Shown in pieces: positions 24,633 through 33,200 of a stretch of 43,052 nt of DNA; position 1 is the first letter of the stretch; the number at the start of each line of letters is the position of its first letter. The DNA lies in NCBI GenBank assembly GCA_009845995.1, contig VXYK01000066.1, positions 1 through 43,052 on the forward strand. Reading direction: 5' to 3'. The notes under the pieces were generated by a model that saw only the letters and a program-made list of their open reading frames with translations, did not search any database and was not told where the DNA came from. This stretch comes from Acidimicrobiaceae bacterium (GTDB lineage: Bacteria > Actinomycetota > Acidimicrobiia > Acidimicrobiales > Aldehydirespiratoraceae). The position numbers and the translations under genes are program-made.

Positions 24633-26042
24633 ATGAGCGAACCCAAGACATTGAGCGAGAAGATCTGGGATCGCCACGTGGTCAGCGCGGGAACGGACGG
24701 CGAAGGTGACCTGTTGTATGTGGATCTGCATCTCGTGCACGAGGTCACCTCCCCGCAAGCCTTTGATGGTTTGCGGATCAGCGGTCGCAAGGTCAGGCGA
24801 CCCGATCTGACCGTCGCCACCGAAGATCACAACGTGCCCACCGCCGACATTGACAAGCCGATAGCCGATGAGATCAGCCGCCTACAGGTTGAGACTCTGC
24901 GCCGGAATACCAGCGAGTTCGGCGTGGTCAACTATCCGATGGGGCACGCCAAACAAGGAATCGTGCATGTAATCGGCCCAGAGCAGGGACTCACGCAGCC
25001 GGGTATGACGATCGTCTGTGGTGACTCCCACACGGCCACCCACGGTGCGTTCGGCGCGATCGCCTTCGGGATCGGAACCAGCGAAGTTGAACACGTATTG
25101 GCAACCCAAACATTGCTGCAGGCGCGGCCCGGCACGATGGCGATCACCGTAGACGGTGAACTGGCCGACGGAGTGACGGCCAAAGACGTGATTCTGGCGA
25201 TTATCGGCCGAATCGGTACCGGGGGCGGGATCGGAAAGATCATCGAGTACCGCGGTGAAGTCATCCGCTCACTCACGATGGAAGGCCGCATGACGGTGTG
25301 CAACATGTCGATCGAAGGCGGGGCCAAAGCCGGGTTGATCGCACCCGACGACACCACCTTCAGCTACCTCGAAGGACGCGAGAAATCACCCGTTGGTGCA
25401 GCATGGGAATCCGCGCTGGACGATTGGCGACGACTCCCAAGCGACCCCGAGGCCGCATTCGACGAATACGTGACACTTGATGGCAACGAAATCGCGGCGC
25501 AGGTGTCGTGGGGGACCAACCCCGCCCAAGTCATGCCGCTGCATGGCGCCATCCCTACACCCGATTCGTTCGACGACCCCGCCGCCCGCGACTCCGCGGC
25601 TCGGGCGCTGCAGTACATGGGACTGGTGGGAGGGACTCCGATGCGTGAAGTGCCAGTGGACACGGTCTTCATCGGTTCATGCACCAACAGCCGCATCGAA
25701 GACCTGCGAGACGCCGCCAACGTCGCAGCGGGACGCAGAGTCGCCTCCGGCGTGCGCACTCTGGTTGTACCCGGTTCGGGTCAGGTCAAAGAACAAGCCG
25801 AAAGCGAAGGGCTGGACAAGATTTTCACTGCAGCAGGTTTCGATTGGCGTGAACCGGGCTGCTCGATGTGTCTGGCGATGAACCCTGACAAGCTTCAGCC
25901 GGCCGAACGAGCAGCCAGCACCTCCAACCGCAATTTCGAAGGCCGCCAGGGCCGCGGCGGACGCACCCATCTCGTGTCTCCCGCAGTCGCCGCCGCGACG
26001 GCCATAGCTGGAACGTTCGCCTCCCCGGCCGACCTCGAATAG
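24633..26042 (+). CDS. leuC: 3-isopropylmalate dehydratase large subunit
   Basis: 469 aa, normal LeuC length. The 4Fe-4S ligands are visible in GSCTNSR and [11 protein letters not shown] (CxxC). [32 protein letters not shown] and [17 protein letters not shown] are hallmark segments. With LeuD it isomerises 2- to 3-isopropylmalate, and in a CimA pathway also citramalate to 3-methylmalate. leuD follows after 38 nt in the same direction, so the two form an operon, separate from leuB-ilvE-cimA on the other strand. Confidence 0.97.
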   Translation: MSEPKTLSEKIWDRHVVSAGTDGEGDLLYVDLHLVHEVTSPQAFDGLRISGRKVRRPDLTVATEDHNVPTADIDKPIADEISRLQVETLRRNTSEFGVVNYPMGHAKQGIVHVIGPEQGLTQPGMTIVCGDSHTATHGAFGAIAFGIGTSEVEHVLATQTLLQARPGTMAITVDGELADGVTAKDVILAIIGRIGTGGGIGKIIEYRGEVIRSLTMEGRMTVCNMSIEGGAKAGLIAPDDTTFSYLEGREKSPVGAAWESALDDWRRLPSDPEAAFDEYVTLDGNEIAAQVSWGTNPAQVMPLHGAIPTPDSFDDPAARDSAARALQYMGLVGGTPMREVPVDTVFIGSCTNSRIEDLRDAANVAAGRRVASGVRTLVVPGSGQVKEQAESEGLDKIFTAAGFDWREPGCSMCLAMNPDKLQPAERAASTSNRNFEGRQGRGGRTHLVSPAVAAATAIAGTFASPADLE

Positions 26043-26080
26043 TCGGTGCTAGCGACTCTGGAGAAAGAGCAGGATCGAAT

Positions 26081-26671
26081 ATGAAAGCAGTACGCATCGT
26101 CACCGGCACCGCGTTGCCTCTGGACCGCGCCGACGTCGACACCGACCAGATCATCCCCAGTGACTGGCTCAAGCGGGTCGAACGCACCGGTTTCGAGAAA
26201 GGCTTGTTCTCGGAATGGCGCGACGACCGAGATTTTGTGCTCAATCAAGAACAATACGCGGCAGCCAACATCCTGGTGGCGGGTATTAACTTCGGTACGG
26301 GATCGTCACGTGAACACGCAGTTTGGGCCATTCAGCAATACGGTTTCGAAGCGGTCATCTCGCCGCGGTTCGCCGACATCTTCCGCAACAACTGCACCAA
26401 GAACGGTTTGGTTCCTGTCACTGTCAGCGCCGAGTTCAACGCCGCGTTGATGCGTGCAGTGCTTGAGGACCCAGACTTGGAGATCACGATTGATGTTGAG
26501 CGACTGACCGTCGAGGTCCCGGCGATTGGTCTTGAAACGTCTTTTCCCCTTGCTTCAGGCACCCAACAGCGGTTCTTGGAAGGGCTTGATGACATCGGAT
26601 TGACGATGCGCCATCTTGATGAAATCGAGGCGTACGAAACGAAACGTCCAGCTTGGATACCAACAAGCTGA
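26081..26671 (+). CDS. leuD: 3-isopropylmalate dehydratase small subunit
   Basis: 196 aa, normal LeuD length. Signatures are RADVDTDQIIPSDWLKRV, GINFGTGSSREHAVWAI, and ISPRFADIFRNNCTKNGLVPV. It forms the swivel domain of the LeuCD isomerase. GCAGGA lies upstream of the ATG at good distance. The C-terminus is regular and no truncation is seen. Confidence 0.97.
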   Translation: MKAVRIVTGTALPLDRADVDTDQIIPSDWLKRVERTGFEKGLFSEWRDDRDFVLNQEQYAAANILVAGINFGTGSSREHAVWAIQQYGFEAVISPRFADIFRNNCTKNGLVPVTVSAEFNAALMRAVLEDPDLEITIDVERLTVEVPAIGLETSFPLASGTQQRFLEGLDDIGLTMRHLDEIEAYETKRPAWIPTS

Positions 26672-26704
26672 GGACCTTGGCTGAGAATGCTCTAGCCGAT
26701 CGGC

Positions 26705-26710
26705 TAGCCT
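26705..26710 (+). promoter_or_regulatory. Putative -10 box (TAGCCT) for the sunset-domain gene
   Basis: TAGCCT ends 7 nt before ATG 26718; the identical hexamer is used ahead of gltX and the aminotransferase gene. Confidence 0.45.
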
Positions 26711-26717
26711 CTAGGTC

Positions 26718-27080
26718 ATGCCTGCCGCACTAGGTCGCATGGCCCGACTGTTCAAAATCGGCGCTGTTGTTGGATTCGCGGTTGGCATTCTGCGAGCGCT
26801 TCGGCGTCGTCGAGCGCCCGAAGTGACCGGCAGCGCCACCTGGCAGCCCCTTGTCGACACTCCAGCTCCAGCCCCCAGGGAAGGCCCTGTTCAATTCGCT
26901 CCAGGCGGTGTCGAACCAGATGACGGGGCCTGCCCGCCCGGTTATCCGATCAAAGCCAAATCTTCTTCGAAGATTTTTCATGTGCCTGGCGGGGGTTCAT
27001 ATGAGCGGACGGTTCCTGACCGCTGTTACGCCAACGAAAGCGACGCTGAAGCAGACGGCTACCGCAAAGCCCGCCGCTGA
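26718..27080 (+). CDS. Small membrane-anchored protein with sunset-type domain
   Basis: 120 aa. A single hydrophobic segment at residues about 10-26 (FKIGAVVGFAVGILRAL) is followed by RRRR, so the rest is probably cytoplasmic. A Pro-rich linker leads to a C-terminal domain of about 50 residues (CPPGYPIKAKSSSKIFHVPGG, then YERTVPDRCYANESDAEADGYRKARR) that resembles the sunset domain found in actinobacterial and nuclease-linked small proteins. Its two Cys residues could bind metal or form a bond. The function is unknown. It is the last chromosome-backbone-like gene before the accessory island. Confidence 0.78.
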   Translation: MPAALGRMARLFKIGAVVGFAVGILRALRRRRAPEVTGSATWQPLVDTPAPAPREGPVQFAPGGVEPDDGACPPGYPIKAKSSSKIFHVPGGGSYERTVPDRCYANESDAEADGYRKARR

Positions 27081-27182
27081 CACAACAAGTGGTCAGTCGT
27101 GCACCGGTTGAGGTGTCGTTGCAATTATGGCGGGATATGCCAGTCGCGCGGTGACAATAACTCACGCGAACAAAGCGGATCG

Positions 27183-27398
27183 TCTGTCGCGCACCATGCG
27201 CCGTTGATGGCCACTAGGCGTTGGTTGATGATCCAGCGAGTCGAGGCAGGAATGTCTCAGACTCATGTTGTGAATCAGATGGGTTTGCCGCGAGGCGCGA
27301 TCACTGAGTGGTCGTGCCATTCATACTCTGCGGGAAAGACCAAGCTAGTGGACAGTTCGTCGCAGCCGTCGATGCCGCGACGGCGCACTCGACGCATG
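27183..27398 (+). pseudogene. IS481-family transposase remnant (N-terminal part)
   Basis: The plus-strand frame reads AHHAPLMATRRWLMIQRVEA, then MSQTHVVNQMGLPRG, EW, and KLVDSSSQPSMPRRRTRR. This aligns without gaps, as far as I can recall, to the N-terminal HTH region of IS481 transposases (HANAPLTPEGR, VA..MG.SR, KW, GLVDRSSRPH..P.RTPRR). About 70 residues remain of a usual ~320; the DDE domain is missing and several conserved positions are changed, so it is dead. I could not fix terminal inverted repeats. It fills most of the otherwise gene-free stretch 27081-27533; I see nothing else there. It marks the left edge of the accessory island. Confidence 0.7.
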
Positions 27399-27533
27399 CG
27401 GCTAAGTCATCAAACGTCGGGGGAACCGCATCCCGAGCAGCGTCGGTAGGGAATGACCACAACCTCAACTCGGCGAGTGCGGCCAGTTCCCGCTGGTCCC
27501 CGATATCGGCTTTCGGGGAAGATACCGGGCGGA

Positions 27534-29837
27534 TCAAGGACGGCGATCTTGCTCTCCGAGGTAGAGCAGGTCGCCCCTGACCTCCAAACGCTTACGCTCG
27601 CCAGTCTTCGGCAAGAACGCTTCGGCGATCTCGACAGGGATTGGAATGAAAGTGCGTTCCTTCGTAAGTATGGTTGACGTGACGCGCGGGCCGCCGCCGG
27701 CGGTTCCGGCAACGAGCCCGGGACAAAGGATGTCGTAGTAAAAACCGAAGCGTCCAGAGTGGTGCTGGAAAACGAACACAACTTTCCTACCTCCCCAGAC
27801 CACTTCCGTCGTATGTGGTTGCAGAAAAAAATCACCTCTTTGGCGTTGCACCCGGTCACTAAGCGCCAGGAAGCAGGCATACCCGTTCAAAGCCTCTGGA
27901 GTGTCGCTCGTGAGGATGAGGGCACTCGTCTCTTCGTTTCGCCGGTCTATCGCAGGTCTCGAGGCAAACGGCTCGGGAGCCGCTTCCTCAGATTCACTCT
28001 CGATTGCTCCGACGACCGAAACGAGAGGCTCAGTACCCGCGGGACTCACCTCGAGAACCGATCTCGTGGTGTCGGCGGCCTGTCTTGTCGCCTCAGCTAA
28101 TGTCAGTCGTCCAGCGCGAAGCTCCTCAAGGATTTCCTCAAGGTCCGCCTTGTCTTCCAGTTCGTATTCGAACCACTCTCGGTTCGAACGAAGGTGCCGC
28201 AAGAACGCTTCCGCGCCTTGTCTGGTGCTGCTGGGCACAAGTTCGGCAATTCGCTGGAAGATGGATGAGCGCACAAAGTCCTTCACGAAAGGTCCGAATG
28301 CTTCAAAGTCGTCGCGATAGAGGGCTAGTAGAGGGGCAACGCTGGTGGAATTGGGGTCCAAGTGGATGAGAAGCGGCACCTGCGTATCGTCGACCAGTAC
28401 GGGCAGGCCCCCTGAGATCAGGCCGAATCGAATCTCCACTCCGAGAAAGTAGTCCTCCTCAAGTATTCTAGCGATCCGGGTTGCAAGTGCTGAATGAGCG
28501 AAGCTCTGGCTCGCAAGTGGTAACTCTTTCGTAACCTGAGGCGTGTCGTCGACTTCTTGAACGCCTCGCGCAGAGAGGTAGCCTTGCTCGCAATCCCGTC
28601 GCGGTGCTCTTTGAGAGAGTACGACTAGTGGTTCATCTTCGCTCGTATACGCTTGGATCACCGACGTGTCTCTGCCACCGTAGTAGCGGAGACCGGCATT
28701 ATTGACCACCGACTCAATTGGCTGGGGTTGTGCAGCCGGTCGAGGCGTCACCTCCAATGGACCGCAGAGCCCGAACTGCCTTGTGGCAACGATCCAACGG
28801 AGGAAGCGGTCGTTCGCAAAGGACTCAGGATGAGCCGCCGCGATCGGCGAGACGAGGTTGTCGAGGGCGGAGAGGACTTGCTGGAGCAACTGGCTTGAGG
28901 AGGCATCGAGTGCCTCACGCCCTGCCGTGGGGCTGAAGAACGGAAGATCGACGACTCCGCCCCAGTGGTACGTGGATGGCGCACCAACTGTGGCGAGACC
29001 GAAGCCAGAGCGGAGGGTGCGAATCGCGTTGCGATCTTGCAACAGAACAATCGAGCCGGGCTGCCCAATGCCGACCGCCGCTTTGATGTTGTCGAGAACA
29101 ATGCGGAGTTCCCCCGAAGCCATACCGATGACTTCCAAGTCTCCCTCGAGAATTCCAGGAATCGATATGTCTTGGTGATGTTCCACCCAGGCATGCCTTT
29201 CAGACGGGAGGGCCTCCCTATGGCTAGAACCACTGATGTTCTCACCGTTGAATAGGACTGGGACGCTTACGAACTCGACGAAATCTCGAATGTACTCGTT
29301 AGCTTCTTGGACGGTTACGCGGCTGTCATCAGCGAGGCGGGCGCGCACAGTGGTTCCTGGATGACCGACCGGGTCGATCGGTGTGACTGAGATACTCTCG
29401 GTTTCAGTTGACAAGTCCGCTCTACGGACCTCGGACAGAGTGCGCTCACCTGTTGCTGCTGACTCGCTCTCAACCGAGAGTTGGTCGGCGACTCCGAAGT
29501 TTGCCAAGGCTCCAATGCCGAAGGTTCCGACGACACCTGCGGCACGGGCAGCATCGGTGTTCTTGCTACTCCTTCCCGCGTGCCAGAAGTTCGTCTCAAT
29601 CTCCTCCGCGGTCATTCCGATGCCGTTGTCGATCACTGTGATCAGGTCGTCGTTCACCGTTACCTGGATCGAAGGAGCGAACTCGTCCGGCCGGGCTTCG
29701 CGCATTCGTATCGCATCGAATGCGTTTTGTGTGTTCTCGCGGAGCAGAGCGAGCGGCGACTGATAGATCTGGTCAGCCAAGAGTTTAAGGATGCGCGAGA
29801 CCTCGACTCTCAGGGCGATCTTCCTAGCTGGTTGCAT
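27534..29837 (-). CDS. HSP90-like (GHKL) ATPase, possible defence protein
   Basis: 767 aa. The N-terminal Bergerat ATPase fold is intact: E34 and N38 in LLRENTQNAFDA (N box), D70-x-G72-x-G74 in VIDNGIGM, G104-x-x-G107-x-G109 in VVGTFGIG, and a GTTVRARL strand. The start (VSRILKLLADQIYQSPLALLREN) resembles HtpG/HSP90. After about residue 220 the similarity to HtpG fades: a middle domain (to about 360), a region with YYGGRD and LLIHLDPNS, an acidic helical stretch (YELEDKADLEEILEEL), and a C-terminal beta-rich domain with VWGGRKVVFVFQHH. I do not recognise this C-terminal half. The gene start overlaps the 3' end of the phosphoesterase gene by 14 bp, so the two are coupled. A nucleotide-driven sensor or chaperone partner of the phosphoesterase is my inference. 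Confidence 0.8.
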   Translation of the reverse strand: MQPARKIALRVEVSRILKLLADQIYQSPLALLRENTQNAFDAIRMREARPDEFAPSIQVTVNDDLITVIDNGIGMTAEEIETNFWHAGRSSKNTDAARAAGVVGTFGIGALANFGVADQLSVESESAATGERTLSEVRRADLSTETESISVTPIDPVGHPGTTVRARLADDSRVTVQEANEYIRDFVEFVSVPVLFNGENISGSSHREALPSERHAWVEHHQDISIPGILEGDLEVIGMASGELRIVLDNIKAAVGIGQPGSIVLLQDRNAIRTLRSGFGLATVGAPSTYHWGGVVDLPFFSPTAGREALDASSSQLLQQVLSALDNLVSPIAAAHPESFANDRFLRWIVATRQFGLCGPLEVTPRPAAQPQPIESVVNNAGLRYYGGRDTSVIQAYTSEDEPLVVLSQRAPRRDCEQGYLSARGVQEVDDTPQVTKELPLASQSFAHSALATRIARILEEDYFLGVEIRFGLISGGLPVLVDDTQVPLLIHLDPNSTSVAPLLALYRDDFEAFGPFVKDFVRSSIFQRIAELVPSSTRQGAEAFLRHLRSNREWFEYELEDKADLEEILEELRAGRLTLAEATRQAADTTRSVLEVSPAGTEPLVSVVGAIESESEEAAPEPFASRPAIDRRNEETSALILTSDTPEALNGYACFLALSDRVQRQRGDFFLQPHTTEVVWGGRKVVFVFQHHSGRFGFYYDILCPGLVAGTAGGGPRVTSTILTKERTFIPIPVEIAEAFLPKTGERKRLEVRGDLLYLGEQDRRP

Positions 29838-31263
29838 CGTTGAGCATCCTCCTTGTGGTAATGGCAGCGGCCAGCTCCTTGAGAGTCGCTAGATCTAGGA
29901 GCGCCGCTCCGGCTTCGAGCTGTATCTCGGCATCATCGAGTCGATCGGTTTCAAGCAGCATGGAGACGGCGAAGATGGCTTCGTCTGGGGTCTCTGGAGT
30001 GCTGAGAATGTCTAGCAGTTCGTCATACCGCTCAAGGCCACGAAGTGCCTCTATCTCGACTTGACGCTTGGTGCCAGACGGGACCGAGTCGGGTAGCCGG
30101 CCGCGGAGTTCCAAGGCCTTCTCGAATTGCCCGCTCCGCACCGCATTCATTGCGTCGTCAAGTAGTTGCGCGACCGTGGGTGCTTGGGGACGTTCGGGCG
30201 AGGGTGGAAGGCTCAGCTTGATGAACGAATTGCCACCAAAGTCGGCCCGAGGCATGCCGGAGAAAACTCCTCCAGACGACATTGCTCGAACGTGAACCGT
30301 GAGCGTCTCTTCGTCGGGATCAATAACGACGACGTTGAACTGGCGGCACTCACCTGCTGGTAGCTGGTCGTCGCCGACCGCCAGAGAACCCGCGCCCGCT
30401 ACGACCATCGAGGTCAGATGCGGGAGCCGGAGCACATACGGTGCCGCATCGGGGTAGTGCTGATGGCCATGCAGCCCGACTGTAAATCCAAAATCGATGA
30501 GTTTGTGGGTGACGCGCTGGTCCATGTAATCCTGGGCGCGTGGCCCACCCAGAAGGCTGTGGTGCCAGACTGCCACGGCCACCGGCGCGCTCGACTCAGC
30601 GAGTAGCCTCTGCGAGGAGGCTAGCGCTGAGGGGTCGATGTCGCCAGCATGGCAGAAGCAATCATTCCCATACCACGATGCAAAGCCAGTAACGACCAAC
30701 CCTAAGGACGGATACTCCGCAAACAAAAGGTCGCGGTCGCCTCGCTCGAGCGGACTCAGGTCGAGTCCCGCATAGAAGTCGGTCCTGAACCTCCGAAAAT
30801 GGTCGTAGCGAGATTCGTACAAGGCACCGTCCACTACCTCATACGGCCGCTGGTCTTCCCAGTTCCACCGGAGTCCAGATTCGGCGCGTAGGGACTCTGT
30901 CGCAATCTCACTCGGGCAGTCAGGTAACGGATTCATTGCTCTGCGCGCACCGTTCCAATCAACGTCGTGATTCCCCGGAACGATGACCACACGTGATCGG
31001 TCCGAGTCGACGAACTCGCTCGCGAGTCGGGTTAGAAAGTCGCCAGCTTCGGCGTACTGGGCCTCGATCTCATTGTCCGGACTTGGTGCTCCGACGCCCA
31101 CCCCTTGAATCAAGTCACCGCTCACGATAATCAGGTCTGGCCTAGGAATGTCGTCTAGTTCCCAGCGGACGGCGTCGCTCGCCATGGCTGCAAGCAGTTC
31201 GTCGTTACCCACGCGCGGACCCGCAGTTCTATGCAGGTCTGATATGTGAAGCAACGTCGGCAC
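29824..31263 (-). CDS. Calcineurin-like metallophosphoesterase with helical C-terminus
   Basis: 479 aa from GTG 31263. All metal-binding motifs of the calcineurin-like family are present: D9-x-H11 in HISDLH, VSGDL, VPGNHD, VWHHS, and GLHGHQH. The catalytic domain ends near residue 340. The C-terminal ~120 residues are helical and repeat-like (AQLLDDAMNAVRSGQFEKALELRGRL, IEALRGLERYDELLDIL, MLLETDRLDDAEIQLEAGA), suggestive of TPR-type repeats. Members cleave phosphodiesters, nucleotides or nucleic acids; the target is unknown. It is the first gene of a two-gene unit with the HSP90-like ATPase. TACAGT at 31270-31275 ends 6 nt before the start. Confidence 0.85.
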   Translation of the reverse strand: MPTLLHISDLHRTAGPRVGNDELLAAMASDAVRWELDDIPRPDLIIVSGDLIQGVGVGAPSPDNEIEAQYAEAGDFLTRLASEFVDSDRSRVVIVPGNHDVDWNGARRAMNPLPDCPSEIATESLRAESGLRWNWEDQRPYEVVDGALYESRYDHFRRFRTDFYAGLDLSPLERGDRDLLFAEYPSLGLVVTGFASWYGNDCFCHAGDIDPSALASSQRLLAESSAPVAVAVWHHSLLGGPRAQDYMDQRVTHKLIDFGFTVGLHGHQHYPDAAPYVLRLPHLTSMVVAGAGSLAVGDDQLPAGECRQFNVVVIDPDEETLTVHVRAMSSGGVFSGMPRADFGGNSFIKLSLPPSPERPQAPTVAQLLDDAMNAVRSGQFEKALELRGRLPDSVPSGTKRQVEIEALRGLERYDELLDILSTPETPDEAIFAVSMLLETDRLDDAEIQLEAGAALLDLATLKELAAAITTRRMLNDATS

Positions 31264-31269
31264 ACCTCG

Positions 31270-31275
31270 ACTGTA
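31270..31275 (-). promoter_or_regulatory. Putative -10 box (TACAGT) for the phosphoesterase-ATPase unit
   Basis: TACAGT on the minus strand ends 6 nt before GTG 31263, giving a leaderless-type start. The 268-nt gap to the divergent Abi_C gene holds both promoters; no operator repeat was noticed. Confidence 0.45.
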
Positions 31276-31518
31276 GATGCAAACGCTAGAGAGGCGACGC
31301 CCCCGCCACGTCCATAACGGCCGTTCAACCTGCAGGACCGGGCGGTATGGCAGGCTTGGTATCTTTCTCGCGGGCCTTGGAACCTGGTGATGGATTAGGT
31401 GACCGCGAGGAGTTGAGCGAAGCGTATGGGCCTGCGTGGCACTTACGCGCTGCTAGCGCCCGGTCGGGTTGATCTCGCAACGGGCCGCGGGACTGTGTTC
31501 AATGTCGAGATGGCACCC

Positions 31519-31524
31519 TACGCT
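31519..31524 (+). promoter_or_regulatory. Putative -10 box (TACGCT) for the Abi_C gene
   Basis: TACGCT ends 7 nt before ATG 31532 and is the reason for choosing that start over two upstream in-frame starts. Confidence 0.45.
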
Positions 31525-31531
31525 TCAATAC

Positions 31532-32380
31532 ATGCCTTCGTCTGTTAACAAGCGCCAACGTGCGCGCTTGGCACGCGCCATCTCCGATTTTTGGGCGGGA
31601 GGTAGCGGACCGACACATGGCGAAGTCACCGATGTCCTAGACACGTTCGACGCCAATGTCGAGACCGGCAGCAAGCGGGACCGCGTTAGCGCAGCCATTA
31701 AGCTCGCTGATCGCGAGGACTTGATTCCGCTCGTTGAGGAACTACTCGGGTTGCTTCGACATGACGGAGCCTTTGATCAATCGAATCCCTATGCCGCTGA
31801 CAAAGCTAAGCGTCAACAACTCGTCGAATCACTCAACCCCTACGGGATCACGCTGCTAGAGGACGGCGAGACCGAGACCGATTCGTGGTGGTTCGTTGAT
31901 GCTTCGACACTTCCTGATGCGGCAGCAGTCCGTGACCACGTCCGAAGGTTGAGCCTGGCGCTCAACGAGAACGATTCGGCTCTGTTGCTGGGTTCAAGCA
32001 AGGAACTCCTGGAGTCGACAGCGAAGATCGTTCTGGCGCGTGTCGACGAAACGCCTCCGGCCCAATATCCGGCGCTTGTCACCCGGGCGCTACAAGTTCT
32101 GATGCTGCACCCTAAGAGCACTCCCGAACAGCGCGAAGATGTCATGGTTCCCGTTCGTAAGATCCTCGGCGGCGTCGTCCAAATCGCGATGGAGATCAAC
32201 GAGCTTCGAGGTGAACGAGGCACAGGGCACGGCCGAACCGACGCTCCTGTCCGTCTCACGACTCGACACGGACGATTAGCCGCCGGTGCCGCCCTACTTG
32301 TGGCGACTCTAATGTTCGACACCCTCGACGATGAATCTGCGCCTTGGTGCCAGGAGACGGAAACGAGCAACCGAGTTTGA
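31532..32380 (+). CDS. Abortive-infection C-terminal (Abi_C) domain protein
   Basis: 282 aa from ATG 31532. The C-terminal half matches the Abi_C family (PF14355 type): ALLLGSSKELLESTAKIVL, ILGGVVQIAMEINELRGERGTGHGR, then RHGRLAAGAALLVATLMFDTL. The R(4-6)GTGHGR signature resembles a HEPN-type RNase motif (Rx4-6H) and could be catalytic. The N-terminal half (about 1-130) has helices and VSAAIKLADREDLIPLVEELL and is not recognised. In known systems such proteins are thought to act as RNase-like toxins that stop growth on infection. It stands alone, divergent from the phosphoesterase-ATPase unit; whether it belongs to that unit is unknown. Confidence 0.8.
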   Translation: MPSSVNKRQRARLARAISDFWAGGSGPTHGEVTDVLDTFDANVETGSKRDRVSAAIKLADREDLIPLVEELLGLLRHDGAFDQSNPYAADKAKRQQLVESLNPYGITLLEDGETETDSWWFVDASTLPDAAAVRDHVRRLSLALNENDSALLLGSSKELLESTAKIVLARVDETPPAQYPALVTRALQVLMLHPKSTPEQREDVMVPVRKILGGVVQIAMEINELRGERGTGHGRTDAPVRLTTRHGRLAAGAALLVATLMFDTLDDESAPWCQETETSNRV

Positions 32381-32540
32381 TTGGTTAGCTGATTCGATCC
32401 GGGAATCATCAAATTCGCCCGTCGCGCCGCTTTCATGTGTAACGTCGGTGGCACCGCTTCACTCGTCGATAGCGAGCTGATTGGTCGGTCGCTCATCACT
32501 GCGTACCGTACCTCAGACCCCCAAGGCTCATTCTTCGCGG

Positions 32541-33200
32541 CTATTGCGGTACGCACTCAATATCGCATACCCGCCATGCCGCCTTCGCCTTGAGAGCCCG
32601 GTAGTCGAGCCGCACCCTGAAGTCTTCACCGAGCGTCGGCGCATTACGCCCAGCCTTCCAGATCGTGTCCTCGGTGTTGGGGTTGTAGCGATCTTGAAGC
32701 AGGCCATTAGGAATGCACGCCACCATGATGCGCTCAAGCGCTCGGTTACCGTTGTTCTCGTGATAAACGAACTTGGCAATAACAGTAACGACGAGCATTC
32801 GTCGGTCGCTGCGCGTGATGAACGAATCCAGACCACCTTCGACTGATACGCTGCTACCGCTTCGTTCTTGATTCACGGTCATTGAAGTCTGCGACATCTG
32901 GATCGTTGCGGTCCGGTCGTCTTTTTCAGCCTTCGCGTCCAACATTAACGCGACCGGTTCGACCTCCGGAGCAAAGACGTAGATCGCCTTCTTGAGATCA
33001 ACTTTGCCGTACAACCTCTCGTGCATCTCGGACAGCCCCATGGTGTCGATGGCTTCGCGCAAGATGTCCTCTGCGATGTCTTGCGGATGATCTGTCTCTT
33101 CACAAAAAATCGTTATGGCCTCATCGCGATAGTCGATGAGAGCTTGGGTCACCATGGCGACGACCGTTTGCTCCAGATACTCTACGCGGTCAGGTTCCAT
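32541..33200 (-). CDS. SfiI-type type II restriction endonuclease
   Basis: 219 aa. As I recall R.SfiI, the match runs along the whole protein: a helical start (VTQALIDYRDEAITIF), IAEDI, then D68 and D88-A-K90 (VDLKKAIYVF, ALMLDAKAEK) in place of the SfiI catalytic Asp and DxK, SQTSM after it, and RYNPNTEDTIWKAGRNAPTLGE near the end in place of the RYNP...GAGKHSP segment of SfiI. The protein is shorter than SfiI (about 269 aa), mainly at the C-terminus. SfiI is a tetramer cutting GGCC(N5)GGCC; the target here is unknown. The start overlaps the methyltransferase gene by 19 bp, giving a coupled restriction-modification pair with the methylase first. Confidence 0.8.
   Translation of the reverse strand: MEPDRVEYLEQTVVAMVTQALIDYRDEAITIFCEETDHPQDIAEDILREAIDTMGLSEMHERLYGKVDLKKAIYVFAPEVEPVALMLDAKAEKDDRTATIQMSQTSMTVNQERSGSSVSVEGGLDSFITRSDRRMLVVTVIAKFVYHENNGNRALERIMVACIPNGLLQDRYNPNTEDTIWKAGRNAPTLGEDFRVRLDYRALKAKAAWRVCDIECVPQ

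Noticed and set aside
27534..29837. Housekeeping HtpG chaperone
   Set aside because: The ATPase start is similar, but the length (767 aa), diverged middle and unrelated C-terminal half, together with the coupled phosphoesterase gene, do not fit HtpG.
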